From UMGS1590 sp963558655 (GTDB lineage: Bacteria > Bacillota > Peptococcia > Peptococcales > Peptococcaceae): 64,000 nt of DNA. A program made the translations under genes and the position numbers. Where the stretch lies: assembly GCA_963558655.1 (NCBI GenBank), contig CAUWHJ010000004.1, positions 1 through 64,000 of the forward strand, in the 5' to 3' direction. Positions 8,090-16,248 of the stretch are shown here, in pieces; position 1 is the stretch's first letter, and each line of letters begins with the position of its first letter. The notes under the pieces were generated by a model that ran no database searches, had not been told where the DNA came from, and worked only from the letters and a program-made list of their open reading frames with translations.

Positions 8090-9339
8090 TGACCATGTGG
8101 CAGGACAAGGTGAATCGCCGTTATTTGTGCGTTCTTGGCGGTATTGTGCTGGTGTGCGTGCTGGCAGCGTTGGGGGTGGGCTGTTGGCTGGGGCACAGTG
8201 CGTTGAGCGTGCTTTTGACAAAAGAAGCGCAGATGGCGTCAGCACTTTTGGCTTCCGGTGTGTCGGAAACGGTGGTGGCAGCGGCTTTGGCGAATGAAGA
8301 AGCGGCTCAGCCGGCGGCGGTGATGTTGTTGGAAAAGCTGGGACATTCGAGCGATACAGCACCGTGGCTGTTTGCCGATGTGCGTGAACAGATGCTTGCC
8401 GTGGGCGGCGGCGTGTTGCTTGCGGCGCTTTTCTTTGGCATGGCGGTGATGGTTGCGGCGCTGTGGTTTTTGCGGCATCAGGAACAGCGCTATCTGGCGG
8501 TGGCGGAGATTATCGGCAATTATGCTCAAGGGCATTTTGAGAAGCACTTGCCGAACAATGAGTGTGGCACACTTTCGCAGATGTTTGCAGCGGTGGAAGA
8601 GCTGGCGCTGTCGCTAAAGGCGAAGAGTGACAACGAGCAGCAGATGAAAGAGTTTCTGAAAACCATGGTGACGGATATTTCGCATCAAGTGAAAACGCCG
8701 CTGGCTGCCTTGCGTATGTACAACGACATTGTTGCCGCAGAGCCGGACAATGCAAGTACAGTGCGGACGTTTACTGCAAAATCGGCACAGGCGCTGGATA
8801 AGCTCGAACAACTGATTCAGTCGCTGCTCAAGGTGACACGGCTGGATGCTGGCAGCGTGTGGTTTGACGTGCAGCCGCAGCGTGCGAAAGCGTTGGTGGA
8901 ACAAGCGGTGGCGCCGCTGGTGACACGAGCCGAGCGAGAAGGCAAGCAGCTTTCCTTGGAAGGTGCAGAAGATGCGGTTTTGTTGTGCGATGTTGGCTGG
9001 ACGAGCGAGGCGGTGGCGAATCTTGTTAAAAATGCGCTCGACCACACGAAGGCAGGGGCGCAAGTGCGGCTTTCGTGGACGCAGGATCCGGCGTTCTTCC
9101 GCATCAGCGTGGCTGACGATGGCGAAGGCATTGCAGCAGATGACATTCATCATATTTTTAAGCGTTTCTACCGCAGCGCGCATGGCGGTGCCGACCGCCA
9201 AGGCGTGGGGCTGGGACTGCCGATTGCCAAAGCCATTGTGGAAGGGCAGGGCGGTGTGCTTTCGGTGGTGAGTGCACCGGGCGAAGGCACGACGTTTACA
9301 ATGGCGTTTCCAAAAGCTGCCAGCGCAGCGGCGGACTAA
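8089..9339 (+). CDS. Sensor histidine kinase (system 1)
   Basis: The 416-residue kinase has a membrane segment near residues 12-34, an extracytoplasmic stretch of about 60 residues, a second membrane segment near 98-125, a HAMP-like linker, the dimerisation helix with the phosphoacceptor His in DISHQVKTPL, and an ATPase domain with NLVKNALDHT (N box), DDGEGI (G1) and GVGLGLPIAKAI (G2). It is the partner of the preceding regulator. The short outer loop could detect a small ligand or membrane stress. It ends 81 bp before the ABC gene. Confidence 0.95.
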   Translation: MTMWQDKVNRRYLCVLGGIVLVCVLAALGVGCWLGHSALSVLLTKEAQMASALLASGVSETVVAAALANEEAAQPAAVMLLEKLGHSSDTAPWLFADVREQMLAVGGGVLLAALFFGMAVMVAALWFLRHQEQRYLAVAEIIGNYAQGHFEKHLPNNECGTLSQMFAAVEELALSLKAKSDNEQQMKEFLKTMVTDISHQVKTPLAALRMYNDIVAAEPDNASTVRTFTAKSAQALDKLEQLIQSLLKVTRLDAGSVWFDVQPQRAKALVEQAVAPLVTRAEREGKQLSLEGAEDAVLLCDVGWTSEAVANLVKNALDHTKAGAQVRLSWTQDPAFFRISVADDGEGIAADDIHHIFKRFYRSAHGGADRQGVGLGLPIAKAIVEGQGGVLSVVSAPGEGTTFTMAFPKAASAAAD

Positions 9340-9341
9340 AC

Positions 9342-9382
9342 CTTACAAAATTGTAAGCTGGCTATTCACGAAGCTGTAAGCT
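9342..9382 (+). promoter_or_regulatory. Palindrome and TGTAAGCT direct repeats before the ABC exporter
   Basis: CTTACAAAATTGTAAG (9342-9357) is a perfect 16-bp palindrome. TGTAAGCT occurs at 9352-9359 and again at 9375-9382, 23 bp apart, about two helical turns. The site lies in the short gap between kinase and ABC genes, so it could let the response regulator of system 1 drive the exporter independently. Confidence 0.5.
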
Positions 9383-9420
9383 TGCATTGCTATCCTTATA
9401 AGAAAGGAGGCATGATTATT

Positions 9421-10116
9421 ATGGAAATTTTAAGAGTCAACCATCTTTCAAAAACCTATGGCTATGGTGAAGCACAGGTGAAAGCGTTGCGCGATGTGTC
9501 GTTTTCGTTGGAAAAAGGCGAGTTTGCAGCGGTTATTGGCGAAAGCGGCAGCGGCAAATCCACGCTGTTGCACTGCATTGGCGGTTTAGATGAACCCACA
9601 TCGGGCGAGATTCACATTGATGGACAAAATCTTTTTTCTATGAAGGAAGAAACACGCACCATTTTTCGCCGCCGCAACATTGGTTTTGTGTTCCAGGCGT
9701 ATCAATTGGTGCCGGAGCTGAACGTGGAGCAAAACATTATTTTTCCACTGCTTCTTGATTATAAGAAGCCAAAGCAGGAAGAAGTGGACGAGATTCTCGA
9801 CATTCTCGGCCTTACTGAACGGCGTCATCATCTGCCGAGCCAACTCTCCGGCGGCCAACAGCAGCGTGTGGCTATTGGCAGGGCACTCATCACCAAACCT
9901 AAGCTCATTTTGGCAGACGAGCCAACTGGTAATCTCGACAGCAAAAACAGCCGCGATGTGATGGAACTTTTGACACAGGCTTCTCGCTATTATCAGCAAA
10001 CCATTCTCATGATTACCCACAATGCGGCGCTCACTGCTTCGGTGGACAGAGTGCTCAAAGTCAGCGATGGCGTGCTTACAGATTTGGGGAGGAAGCGCAA
10101 TGAAAAGTTATCTTGA
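9421..10116 (+). CDS. ABC transporter ATP-binding protein (MacB/LolD type)
   Basis: The 231-residue ATPase has a Walker A GESGSGKST near residue 40, the MacB/LolD-family RRRNIGFVFQ segment, the signature LSGGQQQRVAIGRAL, and Walker B LILADEPTGNLDS. It pairs with the FtsX-type permease whose ATG lies inside its last codons (17-bp overlap). The complex probably exports or extracts peptides, antibiotics or lipoprotein-like substrates from the membrane. ATG 9421 is preferred, with AAAGGAGG 10 bases upstream; ATG 9412 is only 1 base from that site. Confidence 0.95.
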   Translation: MEILRVNHLSKTYGYGEAQVKALRDVSFSLEKGEFAAVIGESGSGKSTLLHCIGGLDEPTSGEIHIDGQNLFSMKEETRTIFRRRNIGFVFQAYQLVPELNVEQNIIFPLLLDYKKPKQEEVDEILDILGLTERRHHLPSQLSGGQQQRVAIGRALITKPKLILADEPTGNLDSKNSRDVMELLTQASRYYQQTILMITHNAALTASVDRVLKVSDGVLTDLGRKRNEKLS

Positions 10117-12484
10117 CCTTGTTCCCATTTCTGCAAAGGTACGGCGCAAACAGAACCGTATGTCGGTGGCGTGCATTGTGTTGGCTGTTTTTCTGGTGAC
10201 CACCATTTTCGGCATGGCGGATATGTACATTCGCGCGCAAATCACGCAAGTGACACAGGACAACGGCAATTTTCACGTTGGTGTGTGTGATGTGACCGAT
10301 GAAGAAGCAGCGCTCATTGCAGAACGGCCGGATGTGGCAGCGGTATCACGCTATGGCATTATACCTTATGAAGAGAACAATCCGTACACGCTGTTTGGCC
10401 ATTCGCTTCTTGTGGCAGGGTGTGATGACACTATGATGACGGACATTATTGCCGATGCTATTGTTGACGGGCATTTTCCGAGCAAAGCAGGCGAGGCAAT
10501 GCTCACGCAGAATGTGCACGATCTCTATGGTTTACAGCTGGGCGATGCGGTAACGTTTACGGCACCAGATGGCGACACGTTGACCTACACCATCTCCGGC
10601 TTTTGCAGCGATTCGGCGCAGACCATGTCCAGCGATGGCTTCGCAGTCTTTCTCTCTACGCAGGATTTTCGCAAAGCTTATGCAGAGGCGAAAGGCATGG
10701 ACGCTCAGGCGCTGACGAATGTCAACCTTGATGATGTGAACAGCGCGCTTTATGTTCAGTTTGCACATCCGCTTTTGGCGCGTCACAGCATTGCCGATCT
10801 CAAAACAGATCTGGGGCTTTCTGATGAACAAGTGAGTGAAAACGTCAAACTCCTTGGCCTTTATGGACAGAGCAGCAATTCAGAGCTTATTACGATTTAT
10901 ATTTCAGCAGTGGTACTGGGGGTGCTGGTGCTCATTGCCGGTATTTTTATGATTGCGTCCAGCCTGAACACGAGTGTTGCTCAACGTACGGAATTTTATG
11001 GCATGATGCGCTGCCTGGGAGCGACACCGAAACAGGTGATGCGCCTTGTGCGAAAAGAGGCATTGCGTTGGTGTCGTCTTGCCATTCCAGTGGGCGTGGC
11101 CATTGGCGTGGTGCTCATTTGGGCGCTTTGTGCGCTCTTGCGTGCGCTATCGCCGGAATATTTCGCTGATATGCCAACCTTTGGTGTGAGTCTGCCGGCG
11201 ATTGTTGCCGGTGTGTTGCTTGGTTTTCTTACCGTCTTTTTTGCCGCGCGCTCACCGGGCAAGCGTGCAGCCAAAGTGTCGCCGCTGGTGGCTGTGAGCG
11301 GCAATGCCAGCGATCGGGCGCCGGTGAAAAACGCCTGCAACACACGTCATCTGCACGTGGAAACGGCGCTCGGTATTCACCACGCCAAAGCCAGCAAGAA
11401 AAATTTGGTGCTCATGACCAGCTCATTTGCTTTCAGCATCATTCTGTTTCTCTGTTTCTCTGTTGCAGTTGATATGATGCAGATGTCCCTGACCTCGCTC
11501 AAACCATGGACAGCCGATGTTTCCATTGTTTCTCAGGACAAAAGCTGTTCGGTGGATGCAGCCTTGCTTGACGAATTGGCTGATGACGATGCGGTTGAGC
11601 GTGCCTTTGGGCGTATGTTTGCCTACAATGTGCCGGTGGAAGATGATGACAGAAGCGGCAGCGCCGATTTGGTGAGCTACGAAGCCAATCAGTTTGCCTG
11701 GGCGAAAGACTATCTTCTGGAAGGCGATTTGCAGGCGGCAGAAACAGAGCAAAATGCGGTACTCGCTGTGTATGAGCCAAAACATCCGCTGGCTGTTGGC
11801 GATACGCTTCAGGTGACGGTGAACGGGCAGGTGCAGAAATTGACGGTGGTGGGCTTGCTTTCGGCGTCGCCATTTGTTAGCAACACCGACTTTGGCACCC
11901 TGGTGTGTTCGGAGAACACCTTCCAAGCGCTTACGGGTGCAAATGCTTACACGGTGATTGACCTCCAGCTTGCGCCGAATGTCAGTGATGCACAGGTCAA
12001 TGCCATTCGTGCCGAAGCTGGCGAGGGCGTGACGTTTGTGGATAATCGCTTAGGCAATGCCAGCACGCGTGGCACCTACTACTGCTTCTGGATTTTTGTC
12101 TATGGTTTCTTAGCCATCATCGCTTTGATGACGGTGTTCAATATTGTCAACAGCGTTGCCATGAGTGTGGCGGCACGCACCAAACAGTATGGCGTATTCC
12201 GTGCACTAGGCCTTTCTGGCAAGCAGCTTTCGCGAATGGTTGTGGCAGAAGCCATTACCTACACTGTGCTTGGTGTGATTTTGGGAACAGCGCTTGGCCT
12301 TGTCGGACACTATATGCTCTATCATAGTCTTATCACCAGCATGAGAGGCATTGCCTGGACAATGCCGTGGGATAAACTGCTCACCATTCTTGTGATTATG
12401 GTGCTGTCTGTGGTGTTGGCGGTGGTTCGTCCGCTGAAACAGCTGCGTGCGCAGTCGATTGTGGATACGCTGGCAGAGCATTGA
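10100..12484 (+). CDS. ABC transporter permease, duplicated FtsX type
   Basis: The 794-residue permease has an N-terminal membrane segment, a large extracytoplasmic domain, three membrane helices around 260-385 (first FtsX core with FYGMMRCLGATPKQV), a cytoplasmic linker, a second membrane segment near 440, a second extracytoplasmic domain, and three C-terminal helices (second FtsX core with KQYGVFRALGLSGKQL). This 8-helix two-FtsX plan is the MacB-like type used for mechanical export, not import. Start ATG 10100 follows GGGGAGGAAG. It forms an operon with the ATPase and probably answers to system 1. A paralogous pair lies at 21994-25099. Confidence 0.93.
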   Translation: MKSYLDLVPISAKVRRKQNRMSVACIVLAVFLVTTIFGMADMYIRAQITQVTQDNGNFHVGVCDVTDEEAALIAERPDVAAVSRYGIIPYEENNPYTLFGHSLLVAGCDDTMMTDIIADAIVDGHFPSKAGEAMLTQNVHDLYGLQLGDAVTFTAPDGDTLTYTISGFCSDSAQTMSSDGFAVFLSTQDFRKAYAEAKGMDAQALTNVNLDDVNSALYVQFAHPLLARHSIADLKTDLGLSDEQVSENVKLLGLYGQSSNSELITIYISAVVLGVLVLIAGIFMIASSLNTSVAQRTEFYGMMRCLGATPKQVMRLVRKEALRWCRLAIPVGVAIGVVLIWALCALLRALSPEYFADMPTFGVSLPAIVAGVLLGFLTVFFAARSPGKRAAKVSPLVAVSGNASDRAPVKNACNTRHLHVETALGIHHAKASKKNLVLMTSSFAFSIILFLCFSVAVDMMQMSLTSLKPWTADVSIVSQDKSCSVDAALLDELADDDAVERAFGRMFAYNVPVEDDDRSGSADLVSYEANQFAWAKDYLLEGDLQAAETEQNAVLAVYEPKHPLAVGDTLQVTVNGQVQKLTVVGLLSASPFVSNTDFGTLVCSENTFQALTGANAYTVIDLQLAPNVSDAQVNAIRAEAGEGVTFVDNRLGNASTRGTYYCFWIFVYGFLAIIALMTVFNIVNSVAMSVAARTKQYGVFRALGLSGKQLSRMVVAEAITYTVLGVILGTALGLVGHYMLYHSLITSMRGIAWTMPWDKLLTILVIMVLSVVLAVVRPLKQLRAQSIVDTLAEH

Positions 12485-12490
12485 ATTCTT

Positions 12491-12521
12491 TCGAGCCTTT
12501 AACGAGGCTCGATATTTTTTT
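12491..12521 (+). terminator. Intrinsic terminator
   Basis: TCGAGCCT (12491-12498) pairs with AGGCTCGA (12505-12512), followed by TATTTTTTT. Confidence 0.85.
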
Positions 12522-12538
12522 GCGAAAAATGTGTTTGT

Positions 12539-12576
12539 GAGGTTTTGCGGAGATTTGCCTGTTATTCTGTTATAAT
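12539..12576 (+). promoter_or_regulatory. Promoter of system 2 with tandem GAGRTTT repeats
   Basis: GAGGTTT (12539-12545) and GAGATTT (12550-12556) begin exactly 11 bp apart, the spacing of OmpR-family operators. A consensus extended -10 (TG-T-TATAAT, hexamer 12571-12576) follows with no good -35. The arrangement suggests an activated, possibly autoregulated promoter. The same tandem motif precedes the ABC exporter at 21994. Confidence 0.62.
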
Positions 12577-12625
12577 GAAGAGAAAGCGTGAGATAAGGCA
12601 TAAAAATAAGAAAGGAAGTGGGCGT

Positions 12626-13339
12626 ATGCAGGAGCGGCTCTTGCTTGTTGAGGACGATCGGGTGCTGAATCAGATGATAGCCTACAATCTGTGCGCCAAA
12701 GGGTATGAGGTGGTGGCAGCCTTGAACGCAGCGGAAGGGGAACAGGCAATGGCAAGGCAAACATTTGCGCTGGCGCTTTTAGACGTGGGCTTGCCAGATG
12801 GCGATGGCTTTGCTTTGTGCAAAAAACTCAAGGCCATGCAGCCAGAGACGATTGTGCTCTTTCTCACGGCAAACGATTGCGAAAGCGACCAGATTCGTGG
12901 GTATGAGCTGGGTGCTGTGGCCTATATTACAAAGCCGTTTTATATTGGTGCCCTGGAAAGAAAAATTCGCGCCCTTTTGGCGATGGCAGCACGACAACCC
13001 ACACAGCATCTCTTTGATGATGGCCGCCTTTTGCTTGATTTTTCAACGCAGAGTGCCACCTACGATGGGCAAACACTTTCTTTTACGCCGATGGAATACA
13101 AGGTGTTGAACCTTTTCCGCAAGCATCCAAAACAGGTGCTGACACGGCGGCAGATGCTTGAAAAGCTCTGGGACAGCGATTTGCGCTTTGTTGAAGAGCA
13201 TACGCTGACAGCCACCGTCAGCCGTATTCGTGGAAAACTGGAAGCGGTGGGCGCATCGGGCTATATTAAAACGGTGTATGGCATGGGTTATCAGTGGATG
13301 GGAGGTGACGCTGCATGGAACGTGGGGCATGGTCGATAA
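12626..13339 (+). CDS. OmpR-family response regulator (system 2)
   Basis: The 237-residue regulator has receiver motifs LLVEDD, ALLDVGLPDGDG (phosphoacceptor Asp) and AYITKPF, then a winged-helix domain ending YIKTVYGMGYQW. ATG 12626 is used because AAAGGAAGTG is just upstream; an in-frame upstream extension lacks such a site. Its last 25 bases overlap the kinase gene. No transporter gene adjoins the system, but shared operator-like repeats point to the exporter at 21994-25099 as a target. Confidence 0.94.
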   Translation: MQERLLLVEDDRVLNQMIAYNLCAKGYEVVAALNAAEGEQAMARQTFALALLDVGLPDGDGFALCKKLKAMQPETIVLFLTANDCESDQIRGYELGAVAYITKPFYIGALERKIRALLAMAARQPTQHLFDDGRLLLDFSTQSATYDGQTLSFTPMEYKVLNLFRKHPKQVLTRRQMLEKLWDSDLRFVEEHTLTATVSRIRGKLEAVGASGYIKTVYGMGYQWMGGDAAWNVGHGR

Positions 13340-14367
13340 AAGTGCAGTTTGCACTTGTGATGGCGGGTATGCTTGGGGTGATGGCAGTGCTTGTGTATGG
13401 CCAGTGGCGGCAGAATGGAGACGTGTGGACACTGTGGCTTGGCGGCTTGCTGATGCTTTGCGCCGCCTTGGGGGCAGTGGTGCAGACGGTGCTTTTTGCG
13501 AGACGCTTGCAGCGTTTCAGTGATAACCTTTGTGCCCAGCTCGATGGCATGATGAGTGGCGAGAATGTGGCGTTTGCAGGCGACAGTGAAGCGCTCTTTG
13601 ACCGCATCGTGCATCGCCTGTTGCGTATGGAAAGTGTGCAGCGGGCAGAGCGGCAGCGTTTAGCCAGGGAACGACAGGCGCTGCAAAGTTTGGTGTCAGA
13701 CATTGCCCATCAAGTGCGCCTGCCCCTGGCGAACGTGCAAATGATTGCCGATACGCTTCTGGAACAAGCCGTGAGTGAGGACGAACGTCAGCAATTTTTG
13801 CACACGCTGCGCGCGCAGAGTGAGAAACTGGACTTTCTCTTGGCAGCCTTGGTTAAAACCTCACGCCTGGAAACTGGACTGGTGCATCTTGAAAAACGCA
13901 GAGTCCCGCTTTATGATACCGTGGCACAGGCTTTGAGCGGCATTGTTACGGCGGCACAGCATAAAAAAATCGCCGTTACCGTGGATTGTCCGGAGAACCT
14001 TGTTGTCAGTCATGACAGCCGTTGGACGGCAGAAGCACTCTTCAATTTTTTGGATAACGCTGTGAAATATACACCAGTTGGTGGGCAAGTGTCGATATGT
14101 GTGCAGCAATGGGAGATGTATGTGGAAGTGTGTGTTGCCGACAATGGTTCGGGGATTCCAGAAGAGCTGCAAGCACAAGTGTTTAAGCGTTTTTATCGGG
14201 CGCCCTCTGTGCACGATGTGCCTGGCGTGGGCATTGGACTTTATCTGGCGCGAGAAATCATTACCCGCCAAGGTGGCTATATTCGCCTTGTTTCTGCACC
14301 GGGCAAAGGCGCAGCGTTTTCGGTGATGCTGCCGTGTGACGGGTGCAAGAGCGTGACGGCAAAATAA
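13315..14367 (+). CDS. Sensor histidine kinase with intramembrane-sensing architecture (system 2)
   Basis: The 350-residue kinase has two N-terminal membrane helices (about 9-27 and 39-61) joined by only about 11 residues, so there is almost no extracytoplasmic sensor. This is the plan of BceS-like intramembrane-sensing kinases, which usually take their signal from an ABC exporter. The phosphoacceptor His lies in DIAHQVRLPL (a variant H box), then FNFLDNAVKYT, DNGSGIP and GVGIGLYLAREI of the ATPase domain. GGGAGGTGA precedes the ATG. The unit ends in a very strong terminator. Confidence 0.93.
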   Translation: MERGAWSIKVQFALVMAGMLGVMAVLVYGQWRQNGDVWTLWLGGLLMLCAALGAVVQTVLFARRLQRFSDNLCAQLDGMMSGENVAFAGDSEALFDRIVHRLLRMESVQRAERQRLARERQALQSLVSDIAHQVRLPLANVQMIADTLLEQAVSEDERQQFLHTLRAQSEKLDFLLAALVKTSRLETGLVHLEKRRVPLYDTVAQALSGIVTAAQHKKIAVTVDCPENLVVSHDSRWTAEALFNFLDNAVKYTPVGGQVSICVQQWEMYVEVCVADNGSGIPEELQAQVFKRFYRAPSVHDVPGVGIGLYLAREIITRQGGYIRLVSAPGKGAAFSVMLPCDGCKSVTAK

Positions 14368-14370
14368 CAC

Positions 14371-14425
14371 AAACGGACCTGCATACAAACGCTCTTGTCG
14401 TTTGTATGCAGGTCCGTTTTGATTT
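14371..14425. terminator. Strong terminator between convergent genes
   Basis: A 21-bp perfect stem (14371-14391 with 14399-14419) with a 7-base loop, followed by TTGATTTTTC on the + strand. It separates kinase 2 from the minus-strand hydrolase. Confidence 0.88.
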
Positions 14426-14444
14426 TTCTATAATCGTTGTTTTA

Positions 14445-15242
14445 TCAATGAGCACCTGTAAAGAAGGTGATCAGTTTTTCCTGAATATCGGGCGCTTCAT
14501 CATAGACGGCATGGCTGTATTGGTCGTAGATGTCACGCTCACACCCTAACTTGTCGATGATCTCATACGCCCCCTCTATTCCGATTGTTTGGTCATTTTT
14601 ATCGCCAATCACCAGCACGGGACACTTGATTTGATCTAATTGTTGATAAACATCAAAGTGCAAAAGCGCATTTACCAAAATGCCGAAGCGCACACAATCC
14701 TCTGCATTGCCTGCCTTTTCAAGCGTTGGCAGCAATGCTTGCACGCTTTCCAGAAAAGCGGCGGAATACACCACCTGGAAAAAATTTCGGTTCAGTGCCA
14801 CAACATCTTGGCTGGCCGCTAATGCCAACCAGTTTTCAGTCACCTTTTTCATGGTTGCTGTTGGTCGGCTCATAGTGGAACACAGCGCCAGCTTTTTCAC
14901 CTTTTCAGGATACTTGATGGCAAGAACCTGTGCAATCATACCGCCTTGCGAAACCCCATAGATATAAGATGCGCTGATATGAAGCACATCCATCGCTTGT
15001 ACTATATCCTCAGCCATATCCTCGACCGTGTAGCCTTCTTTCAAAACCTTCTTTCGCTCAAAGAGATAGACCGAATATTTTTCGGCAAACAATCGATAGG
15101 ACTCAGCCACCGCTTCACCCTGCCCTTCCAATCCAGTCAGACTGACGCCGGATATGATGACGACAGCCTCGCTGCCCTGGCCAAAGTGAATGACATTGAT
15201 GTAGCTGTCATCAATAGGTAATTTTATTTCTTCTGAATTCAT
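14445..15242 (-). CDS. Alpha/beta hydrolase
   Basis: The 265-residue alpha/beta-hydrolase-fold protein has a nucleophile elbow G-V-S-Q-G-G (Ser near residue 95), a catalytic Asp in IGDKNDQTIG and a His in YSHAVYDE. The oxyanion region (IISGVSLTG) replaces the usual HG motif. It has no signal peptide and is probably cytoplasmic. Substrate unknown; the family includes esterases, lipases and peptidases. It is a single-gene unit with a weak GTGGTGAT ribosome site. A 14-bp palindrome lies in its promoter region at 15317-15330. Confidence 0.85.
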   Translation of the reverse strand: MNSEEIKLPIDDSYINVIHFGQGSEAVVIISGVSLTGLEGQGEAVAESYRLFAEKYSVYLFERKKVLKEGYTVEDMAEDIVQAMDVLHISASYIYGVSQGGMIAQVLAIKYPEKVKKLALCSTMSRPTATMKKVTENWLALAASQDVVALNRNFFQVVYSAAFLESVQALLPTLEKAGNAEDCVRFGILVNALLHFDVYQQLDQIKCPVLVIGDKNDQTIGIEGAYEIIDKLGCERDIYDQYSHAVYDEAPDIQEKLITFFTGAH

Positions 15243-15316
15243 TGTATCACCACATTTTCAAACGTATCGTTAGTTTTTGATAAACGCCAATGTATTCTCC
15301 ATACATCATAGCACTT

Positions 15317-15330
15317 ATTACAGCTGTAAT
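15317..15330. promoter_or_regulatory. 14-bp perfect palindrome upstream of the hydrolase
   Basis: ATTACAGCTGTAAT lies between the Crp/Fnr gene end and the hydrolase start, about 75 bp before the hydrolase ATG. It is a plausible dimeric-repressor operator; the cognate protein is unknown. Confidence 0.4.
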
Positions 15331-15383
15331 CTAAAAAGCACCTTTCGCTAACCGCTGGGAGCAATGTTAGCTGGTTTTATGAG

Positions 15384-16061
15384 CTAATCTAATTTGGCAG
15401 GAATGTTGCCTGCAGCATACGCTTCCAATGCGGAACGGTTTTTGATGAGATAGATGTTTTTTTGTTTGTGCAAGAAGCCTTTACGACAAAATTCTTTCAT
15501 AATACGCAAGAGATGACGATAGCTGGCGTTAAGGATGAAGGCGCAGTTGGTGAGCTGCAGCGCAAACACATCTTCACTGGCATAGCGGAGAATAAATTTT
15601 GCCAGACGAATTTCCAGAGGTTCCAGAAGATCAGTGAGTGCTTTGGTGGAATCATTGAGGCGCAGGCTAAGTAGTTGGCAGGTGTTTTGCAAAAAGAGCA
15701 AATCATTGATGAGCGCTTCACGGTATTTCCAGAGATCAATGGCAACACAGGTGCAAGGCGTGAGCGCCTGTACGTTGCAGTTGGGCTGTTGACGCCAGAG
15801 CGAAGCTGCTTCGCCAAGCCAAGAGAGCGGCTGATTGTAGTTGACGCAAATGGTTTTGTCGAAAGAATCGTGGGTGACAGTGACTTCGCCTTCGACGAGG
15901 AAATAGAGATATTGAGACGGAACCTCCAAACGGATGAGATATTCTTTTTTCTCAAATTCATGTAGCTCGGAAATGGCGACCATGTCCAGATTGGTGATCT
16001 GGTCCAGCCCATTTTTTTCTATCAGTTTCCTACGCAGTTCTTCGGACGGATTTTTATTCAT
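15384..16061 (-). CDS. Crp/Fnr family transcriptional regulator
   Basis: The 225-residue protein has an N-terminal cyclic-nucleotide-binding-like beta barrel (about 25-140) and a C-terminal helix-turn-helix (about 160-215, segment NASYRHLLRIMKEFC as recognition region). The FNR iron-sulfur cysteine cluster at the N-terminus is absent, so it is not a classic oxygen-sensing FNR; it resembles the YeiL-like branch. AAAGGAG lies 8 bases before the ATG. It is divergent from the phosphonate-type operon, and a TGAC-N4-GTCA site sits in the shared intergenic region, so it is the probable activator of that operon. Confidence 0.92.
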   Translation of the reverse strand: MNKNPSEELRRKLIEKNGLDQITNLDMVAISELHEFEKKEYLIRLEVPSQYLYFLVEGEVTVTHDSFDKTICVNYNQPLSWLGEAASLWRQQPNCNVQALTPCTCVAIDLWKYREALINDLLFLQNTCQLLSLRLNDSTKALTDLLEPLEIRLAKFILRYASEDVFALQLTNCAFILNASYRHLLRIMKEFCRKGFLHKQKNIYLIKNRSALEAYAAGNIPAKLD

Positions 16062-16159
16062 GGCAAGGCTCCTTTGGGTTGTCCTTGGTGGTTAGTATCT
16101 TCATTATACCGCGATTTCTTCAAATTCTCTATAAATGTTTGTAAGGGAATCGTAAAAGG

Positions 16160-16200
16160 TGACTTGTGTCATAGCATGGCTGCTGTAAACGGTCTATGAT
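16160..16200 (+). promoter_or_regulatory. Promoter of the phn operon with a Crp/Fnr-type site
   Basis: TGAC-N4-GTCA (16160-16171) directly abuts a poor -35 (TAGCAT, 16172-16177). After 17 bp comes TATGAT (16195-16200). With a start near 16207 the palindrome is centred about 41.5 bp upstream, the class-II activator position of Crp/Fnr proteins. Confidence 0.58.
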
Positions 16201-16248
16201 TAGAGATGTACGAGATATGTGCTCGATGATGTTCAAGGAGGAAAAAAC

